Positions 41,116 to 47,776 of a stretch of 47,776 nt of DNA are shown here, one piece after another; within the stretch, counting starts at the first letter, position 1, and the number at the start of each line of letters is the position of its first letter. Under the pieces are notes generated by a model that searched no databases, had not been told where the DNA came from, and saw only the letters and a program-made list of their open reading frames with translations. The DNA is from Azorhizobium doebereinerae UFLA1-100 (GTDB lineage: Bacteria; Pseudomonadota; Alphaproteobacteria; Rhizobiales; Xanthobacteraceae). A program made the position numbers and the translations under genes. The stretch covers positions 1 through 47,776 of the forward strand of contig NZ_AXBA01000038.1 in assembly GCF_000473085.1 (NCBI RefSeq), given 5' to 3'.

Positions 41116-42059
41116 CCGCCCCTCCGCGCGTCGTCGCCCGCGGTGCGGAAGCACCACGCCTCGGTGATGCCGAGATCGGCGAGGCCGTGGCGGGCGGCAT
41201 CGACGCGGCGATGCAGGTCCGGGCTGTGCGGATCGAACAGGATGCCGGCGATGATGCCGCTGTGGGCCACCTGAAGGCCCACCCCGCCGGCCTCGGCGGC
41301 GATGCGCTCCAGGCCCGCCAGGTGCCGGCGCGGCAGGAAGCGCTGGTTGATGCGGGCGCTGGCCGAGGCGGCGCGGCCGAGCAGCGCGCTGTCGCCGGTG
41401 AACGCCGCCCGCCGCAGCAGCCCGACCACGGGCCGGAACGCCCGCGTCTCCACCTCGTCATAGCTCGCCGGCGGATGGGAGAGGGTGTCCACCCCTTCGT
41501 CCTCCTCCGAGGTGCGGAAGCCGAGCACCGTCAGCGGCGGCAGTCCGCCGGGCAGCGTCTCGATGACATGCCCGCCGCGATGGGCGAACACCATGGCGCA
41601 ATCGTCGAACATGATCGGATCGGAGGCGGTCTCCGCCGCCACCGCGAGGCGGGCGATGCGCTCCGCCGGCAGCCGCTCGCCGAAGGCGTCGCAGACCGCG
41701 CGCACCGTCGCCGTGACGTCCGCCGTGGAGGAGCCGAGGCCCCAGCGCAGGGGGATGTTGCTGTCGATGGACAGCGCGCCGCCCCAGCTGTCCTGCCCCA
41801 GTTCCTTCAGCGTCAGCGCGGCGGCCTCAAGCGCCTTCGCCTTGCCGGCGGGGACGGAGCGCAGCGGCGCCTCGGGCTCCGGGGCGAACGTCGCCGTGGC
41901 GTGGAAGACCTCGCACGGCAGGGTGATGAGGCCGCGGCAGAAACCGCCGTCGCGGGTGGGAAACATGCCCTGGACGATCTCGCCATGGTGGCCGATCGCC
42001 CGCCCCGTGCCCTTCGCCCGGGCCGGCCGCCATTGCAGCGTTCGTGGCTGAGTGTTCAT
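41112..42059 (-). CDS. GHMP kinase, PduX-like amino-acid (L-threonine/serine) kinase
   Basis: A 315-residue GHMP-fold kinase. GHHGEIVQGMF near residue 24 matches the GELVQG-type opening of PduX L-threonine kinases. The phosphate-binding motif PLRWGLGSSTADVTATVRA lies near residue 105, and GVGLQVAHSGIIAGILFDPH near residue 265 matches the AHSG motif of that family. PduX makes O-phospho-L-threonine for cobalamin synthesis, but no cobalamin genes are here. Instead it is embedded between a thioesterase and a cysteine-synthase-like gene of an NRPS operon, with 4-bp overlaps on both sides. I infer activation of the hydroxyl of Thr or Ser for beta-replacement during diamino-acid synthesis. Confidence 0.85.
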   Translation of the reverse strand: MNTQPRTLQWRPARAKGTGRAIGHHGEIVQGMFPTRDGGFCRGLITLPCEVFHATATFAPEPEAPLRSVPAGKAKALEAAALTLKELGQDSWGGALSIDSNIPLRWGLGSSTADVTATVRAVCDAFGERLPAERIARLAVAAETASDPIMFDDCAMVFAHRGGHVIETLPGGLPPLTVLGFRTSEEDEGVDTLSHPPASYDEVETRAFRPVVGLLRRAAFTGDSALLGRAASASARINQRFLPRRHLAGLERIAAEAGGVGLQVAHSGIIAGILFDPHSPDLHRRVDAARHGLADLGITEAWCFRTAGDDARRGG

Positions 42060-42856
42060 GATCTTAAGGCCCAGTGTGACGGCGCGCGCAGCGATGCCCC
42101 GAGGTCGCCGGCCAGCAGCGGGGCAAGGTGCGCGGCGAAGTCATGGATGAAGAAATGGTCGCCGGGGACCGTGTGGTGGCGGAAGCGTCCGGTGGTGTGC
42201 CGCCGCCACGCGGCCATGTCCTCGGGCGGGACGAAATCGTCGTCGCGCCCGCCGAAGCAGGTGATCGGCAGCGGCAGGGGCGGCAGGCCCTCCGGGCACG
42301 CCCACGCCTCGCACAGGCGGACGTCGGCACGCAGCGCCGGGATCAGCAGCGCGGTGAGGTCGGGCGCCGCCTCCAGCATGCCGGAGATGCGGCCGAGCCG
42401 GCCCAGCTCGGCCAGGAAGGCGTCGTCGTCGAGCCCGCCCAGCGGGCCGAGGCGGGCCGGCAGATGGGGCGCGCGGAAGGCCGAGACGAACAGGTGGAGC
42501 GGGCCCGGGCCGCCGCGCGCCCGCAAACGATGGGCCAAGGCGAAGGCGAGCAGCGCCCCCATGCTGTGGCCGAACAGGGCATAAGGCGCGCCGGCCAGCG
42601 GCGCCACGGCGGCCTCCAGCTGCGTGACCATGGCGTCGAGATCGTCGATGGCCGGCTCGCCGATGCGGTCCTGCCGGCCCGGCAGCTGGATGGCGCAGAC
42701 CTCGGTGCCCGGCGGCAGGTGGTTGCGCCAGCCGTTGAACAGCGACGCCCCGCCGCCGCCATAGGGCAGGCAGAACAGGCGCACGGCGGGCGCGCCCTCG
42801 GCCCGCTGGCGGCGGACCCAGCGCGTCGCATCGGCCGCTGGCGGGAGGGCGTTCAC
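42056..42856 (-). CDS. Type II thioesterase (GrsT family)
   Basis: A 266-residue alpha/beta hydrolase with the GrsT pattern: RLFCLPYGGGGASLFNGWRN, VCAIQLPGRQDRIGEPA, nucleophile elbow ALFGHSMGAL, Asp region CFGGRDDDFVPP and His in PGDHFFIHD. These enzymes normally clear misloaded or stalled acyl groups from carrier domains. Because the last NRPS in the operon ends at a carrier domain without a fused thioesterase, this protein might also release the product. The GTG start overlaps the NRPS stop by 4 bp and its own stop overlaps the kinase start. Confidence 0.93.
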   Translation of the reverse strand: MNALPPAADATRWVRRQRAEGAPAVRLFCLPYGGGGASLFNGWRNHLPPGTEVCAIQLPGRQDRIGEPAIDDLDAMVTQLEAAVAPLAGAPYALFGHSMGALLAFALAHRLRARGGPGPLHLFVSAFRAPHLPARLGPLGGLDDDAFLAELGRLGRISGMLEAAPDLTALLIPALRADVRLCEAWACPEGLPPLPLPITCFGGRDDDFVPPEDMAAWRRHTTGRFRHHTVPGDHFFIHDFAAHLAPLLAGDLGASLRAPSHWALRS

Positions 42857-45800
42857 GGTGTGCCTCCCGCCGTCACATCGCCGTCGGGCAGGGCCTCGAT
42901 CTCGTCCAGCAGGGTCGCGGATGCCTCTTCCTCGTCCAGCAAGGCGGAGACGACGGCATCCGCCAGCCCGGCGATGGTCGGCCGCTCGAACAGCAGGCGC
43001 AGCGGCAGGGAGATGTTGAGCGTGGACTTGATGCGGCTCATCACCCGCGTGGCCATCAGCGAATGGCCGCCCAGGTGGAAGAAATCGTCAGTGACGCCGA
43101 CGCGAGCGATGCCCAGCACCTCGCCCCAGATGCCGGCCAGCAGGTCCTCCACCGGCGTGCGGGGGGCGAGGAAGACGCCCTCCCGCTCCGATCCGGCGCC
43201 TTCGCCGCGCGGCAGGGCGCGGCGGTCGATCTTGCCGCTGGCGGTGGTGGGCAGGCGCTCCACCGCGATCAGGTCTGCCGGCATCATATGCTCCGGCAGC
43301 ATCCGCCGGGCGTGGTTGCGCACGGCCTCCAGCGACAGGCCGGGCGCGGCCGCGACCACATAGGCAGCGAGGCGGGCGGCCCCGGTCTCGCCGGTCCACA
43401 CCGTGGCCGCCGCCTCCGCCACGCCGGGGCAGGCCGCCAGCACCGCCTCGATCTCGCCGAGCTCCACCCGGAAGCCGCGGATCTTCACTTGTCCATCGCG
43501 GCGGCCGAGGAAGGTCAGCCGCCCGTCCGGCAGCCAGCGGGCGATGTCGCCGGTGCGGTACATGCGCCCGCCCGCCGCGCCCGCGAACGGATCGGGCAGG
43601 AAGCGCTCGGCGGTCAGTTCGGGCGCGCCGAGGTAGCCCTGCGCGACGCAGGCGCCGCCGAGATGGAGTTCGCCGGGAACGCCGATGGGCTGGGGCTCGC
43701 CCCGTTCGTCCAGCACATAGGCCCGGCAATTGGCGATGGGCCGCCCGATGGGCGGCAGCGCCGGCCAGCCGGCGGGGTCACCGGCCAGCACCTCCTCCGT
43801 CACCACATGGGTCTCGGTGGGGCCGTACTGGTTGCGCAGCCGGGCGACGCCCGCCCGGCGCACCAGCTCGGCCACGGCGGGGGTGATCTGCAATTGCTCA
43901 CCGGCGGTGACGATCTCCCGCAGGGCGCCGGGCTCGTGCCAGTCCGCCGCCGTCGCCGCCAGCGACTGGAGGGCGGCGAAGGGCAGGAACAGCCGGGCGA
44001 TTTCCGCGCTGCGGATGCGCGCGCCGAGCCGCTCCATGTCCCGCCGCTCGTCTTCCGTCGGCAGCACCAGCGTGCCCCCGTTGGCCAAAGTGGAGAGGAT
44101 CTCCTGCGCCGACACGTCGAAATTCAGCGAGGCGAATTGCAGGGTCCGGGCCGGGGCCTCGCGGGCGATCTGCCAGGCCACCAGGTTCGCCAGCGGGCGA
44201 TGCGGCATGGCCACGCCCTTGGGCACGCCGGTGGAGCCGGAGGTATAGAGCAGATAGGCCAGGTCGCCGGGCGCGACCGCGCTGTCCGGAGCCGTCGCGG
44301 GCTGTCCGGCGATGGCCTGCGCCGCCGCGCCGAGATCCAGCACGCCGAGCCCCTCGGGCCGCGCCAATGCCGCCAAAGCGGGCGCGCTGCCGACCACCAG
44401 GGCCAGCTCCGCATGGGCGAGGACGCGGGCGAGACGATCCGGCGGATAGGCCGGGTCGAGCGGCACGTAGCAGCCGCCCGCCTTCAGCACCGCCAACACG
44501 GCGACCACCATGTCCGGCGTGCGCTCCAGGCACAGGCCGATGCGGGCGCGGTCGCCGATGCCGATGGCGCGCAGGTGGTGGGCCAGCCGGTTGGCGGCGG
44601 CATCCAGCTGGCCGTAGGTGAGCGCGCCGGCATCGCTCTCCACGGCCGGGGCATCGGGCGCCCTGCGGGCGGCCCGCTCCACCAGATGGTGGGCGCACAA
44701 GCCCGGCTCCAGATCGGCCCGCGTGTCGTTGAACGCCTCCACCACCAGCCGCCTCTCCTCGGCGGAGAGGAAGGACACGCGCGACACCGGCGTGTCCGGC
44801 TGGGCGACGAGCGCGGCCAGCAGGGCGCGGAAATTGTCCGCCATGCGGGCGATGGAAGCCGCCGCGAACAGGTCGGTGCTGTATTCGAACACGGCGCGCA
44901 GGCCCTCGCCCTCTTCCACCAGGAACAGGGAGAGGTCGAACTTGGCGGTGCCCGTGCCGGTCTCCACTTCGCCGCCGCCGGGGCCGGGCGCGTCCGCCCG
45001 CGTGTGGTTCTGCAACACCATCATCACCTGGAACAGCGGATGATGCCCGAGGCTGCGCTCGGGCTGGATCTCCTCCACCAGCCGCTCGAAGGGGAGATCC
45101 TGGTGGGCATAGGCGGCAAGGGTGGTGTCGCGGACGCGGTCGACGACCTCGGCGAAGCTGGGGTCATCGGCCAGCGACGTGCGCAGGACGAGGGTGTTGA
45201 CGAAGAAGCCGATGAGCGGCTCGACCTCGACGCGTGTGCGGTTGGCGATGGGTGTGCCGACGACGATGTCGTCCTGTCCGCAATAGCGCAGGAGGAGGAC
45301 CTTGAAGGCGGCGAGCAGGGTCATGAACAAGGTGGCGCCGCGCTGCTGGCCGAGGGTGCGCAGGCGCTCGGCCGTCGCCGCCGGAACGGCGAACTGGTAC
45401 AGGTCGCCGCGCAGGCTCTGCATCGGCGGCCGCGGGTGGTCGGTGGGCAGCGCCAGCACCGGCGGGCAGCCGGCCAGCCGCTCCCGCCAGAAGTCCAGCA
45501 GGGCTTCGATCCTGTTGCTGCTCATCCAGTCGCGCTGCCATTCGGCGAAGTCGGCATACTGGATCGGCAGCTCCGGCAAAGGCGAGGGCTTGCCGCGCGC
45601 GAAGGCGGCGTAGATGGCCTCCACCTCATGCACCAGATTGCCCACCGACCAGCCGTCGCAGACGATGTGGTGCATGTTGAGCAGAAGCACATACTCGTGA
45701 GGCCCGAGCCGCAGCAGCCTGGCGCGGAACAGCGGGCCGTGGGCGAGGTCGAACGGCGCATGCGCCTCGATCCGGGCGAGGCGGTCGGCCTCGCGGCGGC

Positions 45801-46116
45801 GGCTTGAGGCCTCCAGCTCCGACAGGTCGACCAGCGGCAGCGCCACGTGCCGGGAGGCGGCGATGATCTGGCATGGCCGGCCGCCCACGGTGCGGAAGGT
45901 GGTGCGCAGGGTCTCGTGGCGGCGCACGATCTCGTTGAGCGTCCGCTCCAGGGCGGGGATGTCGAGCGGCGCGCTCCAGCTCATGTGCTGGTGCACATTG
46001 TAGATGGGATTGCCGGGATGCAGCTGGTCGAGGAACCACAGCCGCTCCTGCGCGAAGGACATGTCGAACTGGTAGTAGGTCTCCGATGGCGGCGGGGCCG
46101 AGAGCAGGGCGGTCAT
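42853..46116 (-). CDS. Nonribosomal peptide synthetase, C-A-PCP module
   Basis: A 1087-residue single-module NRPS. The condensation domain (about 16-440) has the catalytic MHHIVCDGWS near residue 150. The adenylation domain (about 460-965) has LLYTSGSTGVPKGV near 624, NQYGPTETH, YRTGDIARW and TASGKIDRRAL. The carrier domain holds its phosphopantetheine Ser in FFHLGGHSLMATR near 1016. The protein then ends without thioesterase, reductase or terminal condensation domain. Reading specificity positions by eye gives D-V-Q-F-V-A-Q-V-V, closest to proline-type codes (DVQLIAHVV), so a cyclic or secondary amino acid is a low-confidence guess. It starts 1 bp after the preceding NRPS stop. Only one module is present, so it extends what the upstream protein loads. 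Confidence 0.95.
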   Translation of the reverse strand: MTALLSAPPPSETYYQFDMSFAQERLWFLDQLHPGNPIYNVHQHMSWSAPLDIPALERTLNEIVRRHETLRTTFRTVGGRPCQIIAASRHVALPLVDLSELEASSRRREADRLARIEAHAPFDLAHGPLFRARLLRLGPHEYVLLLNMHHIVCDGWSVGNLVHEVEAIYAAFARGKPSPLPELPIQYADFAEWQRDWMSSNRIEALLDFWRERLAGCPPVLALPTDHPRPPMQSLRGDLYQFAVPAATAERLRTLGQQRGATLFMTLLAAFKVLLLRYCGQDDIVVGTPIANRTRVEVEPLIGFFVNTLVLRTSLADDPSFAEVVDRVRDTTLAAYAHQDLPFERLVEEIQPERSLGHHPLFQVMMVLQNHTRADAPGPGGGEVETGTGTAKFDLSLFLVEEGEGLRAVFEYSTDLFAAASIARMADNFRALLAALVAQPDTPVSRVSFLSAEERRLVVEAFNDTRADLEPGLCAHHLVERAARRAPDAPAVESDAGALTYGQLDAAANRLAHHLRAIGIGDRARIGLCLERTPDMVVAVLAVLKAGGCYVPLDPAYPPDRLARVLAHAELALVVGSAPALAALARPEGLGVLDLGAAAQAIAGQPATAPDSAVAPGDLAYLLYTSGSTGVPKGVAMPHRPLANLVAWQIAREAPARTLQFASLNFDVSAQEILSTLANGGTLVLPTEDERRDMERLGARIRSAEIARLFLPFAALQSLAATAADWHEPGALREIVTAGEQLQITPAVAELVRRAGVARLRNQYGPTETHVVTEEVLAGDPAGWPALPPIGRPIANCRAYVLDERGEPQPIGVPGELHLGGACVAQGYLGAPELTAERFLPDPFAGAAGGRMYRTGDIARWLPDGRLTFLGRRDGQVKIRGFRVELGEIEAVLAACPGVAEAAATVWTGETGAARLAAYVVAAAPGLSLEAVRNHARRMLPEHMMPADLIAVERLPTTASGKIDRRALPRGEGAGSEREGVFLAPRTPVEDLLAGIWGEVLGIARVGVTDDFFHLGGHSLMATRVMSRIKSTLNISLPLRLLFERPTIAGLADAVVSALLDEEEASATLLDEIEALPDGDVTAGGTP

Positions 46117-46117
46117 G

Positions 46118-47776
46118 TCAATCCTCCAGCGCCGCGGGCAGGGGCGCGCTGCGGGCCTCGCGCCGGCTCGCCACCAGCGCCGGACCGGCGGTGGCGCCGG
46201 AGGCGCGGACCTCTTCCACCGCCTTGGCGAGCTGGGCGATGGTCGGGCATTCGAACACCAGGCGCAGCGGCAGCTCCACGTCGAGCGCCGCACGCAGGCG
46301 CGAGACCACGCGGGTCGCCAGCAGCGAATGCCCGCCGAGGTCGAAGAAGTCGTCCGCGATGCCGATCCGCCGGGCGCCCAGCAGTTCGGCCCAGATGGCC
46401 GCCAATTCCCGTTCCACCGGCGTGGACGGGGCCACATAGGCGGCGCGCGCGCCGTCCAGAACTTCGTCCGGGGCGGGCAGCGCCTTGCGGTCCACCTTGC
46501 CGTTGGCGGTGAGCGGCAGCGCCTCCACCGCCACGAAGGCGGCCGGGATCATGAAATCCGGCAGCGTCCGCCGCACCAGGTCGCGCAAGGCGTCGAACGG
46601 GGCATCCGGGCCGGCGGGCACCACATAGGCGACGAGGCGCTTGTCGCCGCCCGGCACGGGCCATGCCACCACGGCCGCCTGCCGCACGGCGGGATGGGCC
46701 TGGAGCACGCTCTCGATCTCCGCAGGCTCGACGCGGAAGCCGCGGATCTTGACCTGGAGATCAGCACGCCCGAGAAAATCGAGCGTGCCGTCGGGCAGGA
46801 TGCGGCAACGGTCGCCGGTGGCATAGAGCCGCGCGCCGGGATGGAAGGGATCGGCGACGAAACGCTCGGCGGTCAGTTCCGGCCGGCCCAGATAGCCCAG
46901 GGCCACCCCGCCGCCGCCCACATAAAGCTGCCCCGGCACGCCGACGGGGACCAATTGCATGGCGGCATCCAGCACCAGCATGCGCACATTGGCCAGCGGC
47001 CGGCCGATGGACAAGGGCCGGTCCGCCGGCGGCGGGGCGTCCAGCGCCAGGGTGGAGCAGAAGGTGGTGGTCTCGGTCGGGCCGTAGACATGCAGCAGGC
47101 GCCGCGGCGGCCCTGCCAGCAGGCCGCGCCGGACCAGGGCGGGATCGACCACGTCGCCGCCGACCAGCAGCAGCTTCAGGCTGCCGTAGACGTCCGGCAC
47201 GGCGGTCACCGCCTGCGCGAACAGAGCGGCGGTCTGGTAGAGCACATCGATGCGCGCCTCCCGCAGCCGGGCCTTGAGCGCGGGGGGATCGATGACGGTC
47301 TCTTTGGCGAGGCCGACGAGGCAGGCGCCGGAGGCCAGCGCCCCCCACACCTCATAGGTCATGGCGTCGAACATGGGGTTGGAGGCCTGCGCCACCCGCA
47401 CCCCGGCACCGAGGGGAAAATCCCCCATGGCATCCACCAGCCACACCACGTTGCGATGCTCGACGGCGACGCCCTTTGGTGTTCCGGTCGATCCGGATGT
47501 GTAGAGCACATAGGCGAGGGCATCTGTCGGGAGGTCGATGTCGAGGGGCGCGGGATCGAGGGCGGCGGCGGCGGCGCGGCAGGCGTCGAGGGGGAGGACG
47601 GCGCAGCCCTCGGGCACGGCGAGGGCCTCGGGCAGGGGATGGTCCGTGATGAGCAGAGCGGCGGCGCTGTCGGCGAGCATGAAGGCGGAGCGCTCGGCGG
47701 GATAGGCGGGATCGAGCGGCACATAGGCGCCGCCGGCCTTGAGGATGGCGAGCAGCACCTCCACCATCGCCGCGCC
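46118..47776 (-). CDS. Nonribosomal peptide synthetase, A-PCP (5' part beyond right edge)
   Basis: The visible 552 residues start inside an adenylation domain (VLLAILKAGGAYVPLDPAYP) and continue through VLYTSGSTGTPKGVAVEHRN, VYGPTETTTFC, YATGDRCRI and TANGKVDRKAL to a carrier domain with FFDLGGHSLLATR. The frame stays open to the edge, so a condensation or other domain upstream is likely. Specificity residues read by eye are D-A-Y-Y-L-G-V-T-F, most like codes for small aliphatic residues such as Val (DAFWIGGTF); low confidence. Codon use changes inside the gene: 47470-47776 favours CTC, ACA and GGA, while the rest favours CTG, hinting at domain exchange. It is upstream in the operon of the C-A-PCP protein. 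Confidence 0.93.
   Translation of the reverse strand, partial: GAAMVEVLLAILKAGGAYVPLDPAYPAERSAFMLADSAAALLITDHPLPEALAVPEGCAVLPLDACRAAAAALDPAPLDIDLPTDALAYVLYTSGSTGTPKGVAVEHRNVVWLVDAMGDFPLGAGVRVAQASNPMFDAMTYEVWGALASGACLVGLAKETVIDPPALKARLREARIDVLYQTAALFAQAVTAVPDVYGSLKLLLVGGDVVDPALVRRGLLAGPPRRLLHVYGPTETTTFCSTLALDAPPPADRPLSIGRPLANVRMLVLDAAMQLVPVGVPGQLYVGGGGVALGYLGRPELTAERFVADPFHPGARLYATGDRCRILPDGTLDFLGRADLQVKIRGFRVEPAEIESVLQAHPAVRQAAVVAWPVPGGDKRLVAYVVPAGPDAPFDALRDLVRRTLPDFMIPAAFVAVEALPLTANGKVDRKALPAPDEVLDGARAAYVAPSTPVERELAAIWAELLGARRIGIADDFFDLGGHSLLATRVVSRLRAALDVELPLRLVFECPTIAQLAKAVEEVRASGATAGPALVASRREARSAPLPAALED

Noticed and set aside
43063-45807. A 914-codon plus-strand frame inside the NRPS
   Set aside because: Antisense shadow of the C-A-PCP gene; the opposite strand carries all the NRPS core motifs.

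Overview
The window is very GC-rich (clearly above 65% by eye) with densely packed, often overlapping genes. The gene content is typical of a metabolically versatile soil- or plant-associated alphaproteobacterium of the Hyphomicrobiales: two amino-acid ABC importers, GntR and Lrp regulators, a BKACE enzyme, two chemoreceptors and a GltS/GntP/patatin group. A Xanthobacter/Azorhizobium/Ancylobacter-like host is my guess from style; no marker gene proves it. I saw no rRNA, tRNA, CRISPR array or replication origin. All calls were made by reading translated sequence, without database searches.

Layout. 1-270: 5' end of an IS5-type insertion sequence cut by the left edge, then about 700 bp without a credible gene. 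975-4826: four overlapping genes for an esterase-like hydrolase and a complete iron-siderophore/haem-type ABC importer (binding protein, permease, ATPase). 4874-6967: chemoreceptor. 7193-13871: amino-acid catabolism, with an Lrp-type regulator divergent from a lysine-6-dehydrogenase-like enzyme, followed by a polar amino-acid ABC importer, an enolase-superfamily (MR/MLE) enzyme and a DadA-like FAD oxidoreductase. 14308-16449: a second chemoreceptor with a dCache sensor. 16546-19582: AI-2E-family exporter, a small two-helix membrane protein and a DUF900-type lipoprotein hydrolase. 19603-27588 (minus): RND efflux pair, patatin-like lipase, GntP-type permease and GltS glutamate carrier. 28061-36791: a catabolic island with a branched-chain-type ABC importer, a BKACE enzyme and a lambda-crystallin-like dehydrogenase on the minus strand, and a GntR regulator and an SDR divergent from them. 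In this importer LivM, LivG and LivF are one 861-residue polypeptide.

36805-47776 (minus) is the most interesting part. Eight genes overlap or nearly touch, so they are almost certainly one translationally coupled operon that enters from beyond the right edge. They encode two NRPS proteins (A-PCP, 5' end missing; C-A-PCP), a GrsT-type thioesterase, a PduX-like GHMP amino-acid kinase, a cysteine-synthase-fold protein that has lost its PLP lysine, an ATP-grasp ligase, an argininosuccinate-lyase homologue and a formyltransferase. Kinase plus cysteine-synthase-like protein plus ArgH-like lyase is the set proposed for 2,3-diaminobutyrate synthesis from threonine in uridyl-peptide and lipopeptide antibiotic clusters. 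I infer an unrecognised short-peptide biosynthetic cluster built around a beta-amino-amino acid, with a degenerate PLP component and an added ATP-grasp enzyme.

Other notable signals are strong stem-loops between binding-protein and permease genes in both amino-acid importers, and short tandem duplications lying on two stop codons.
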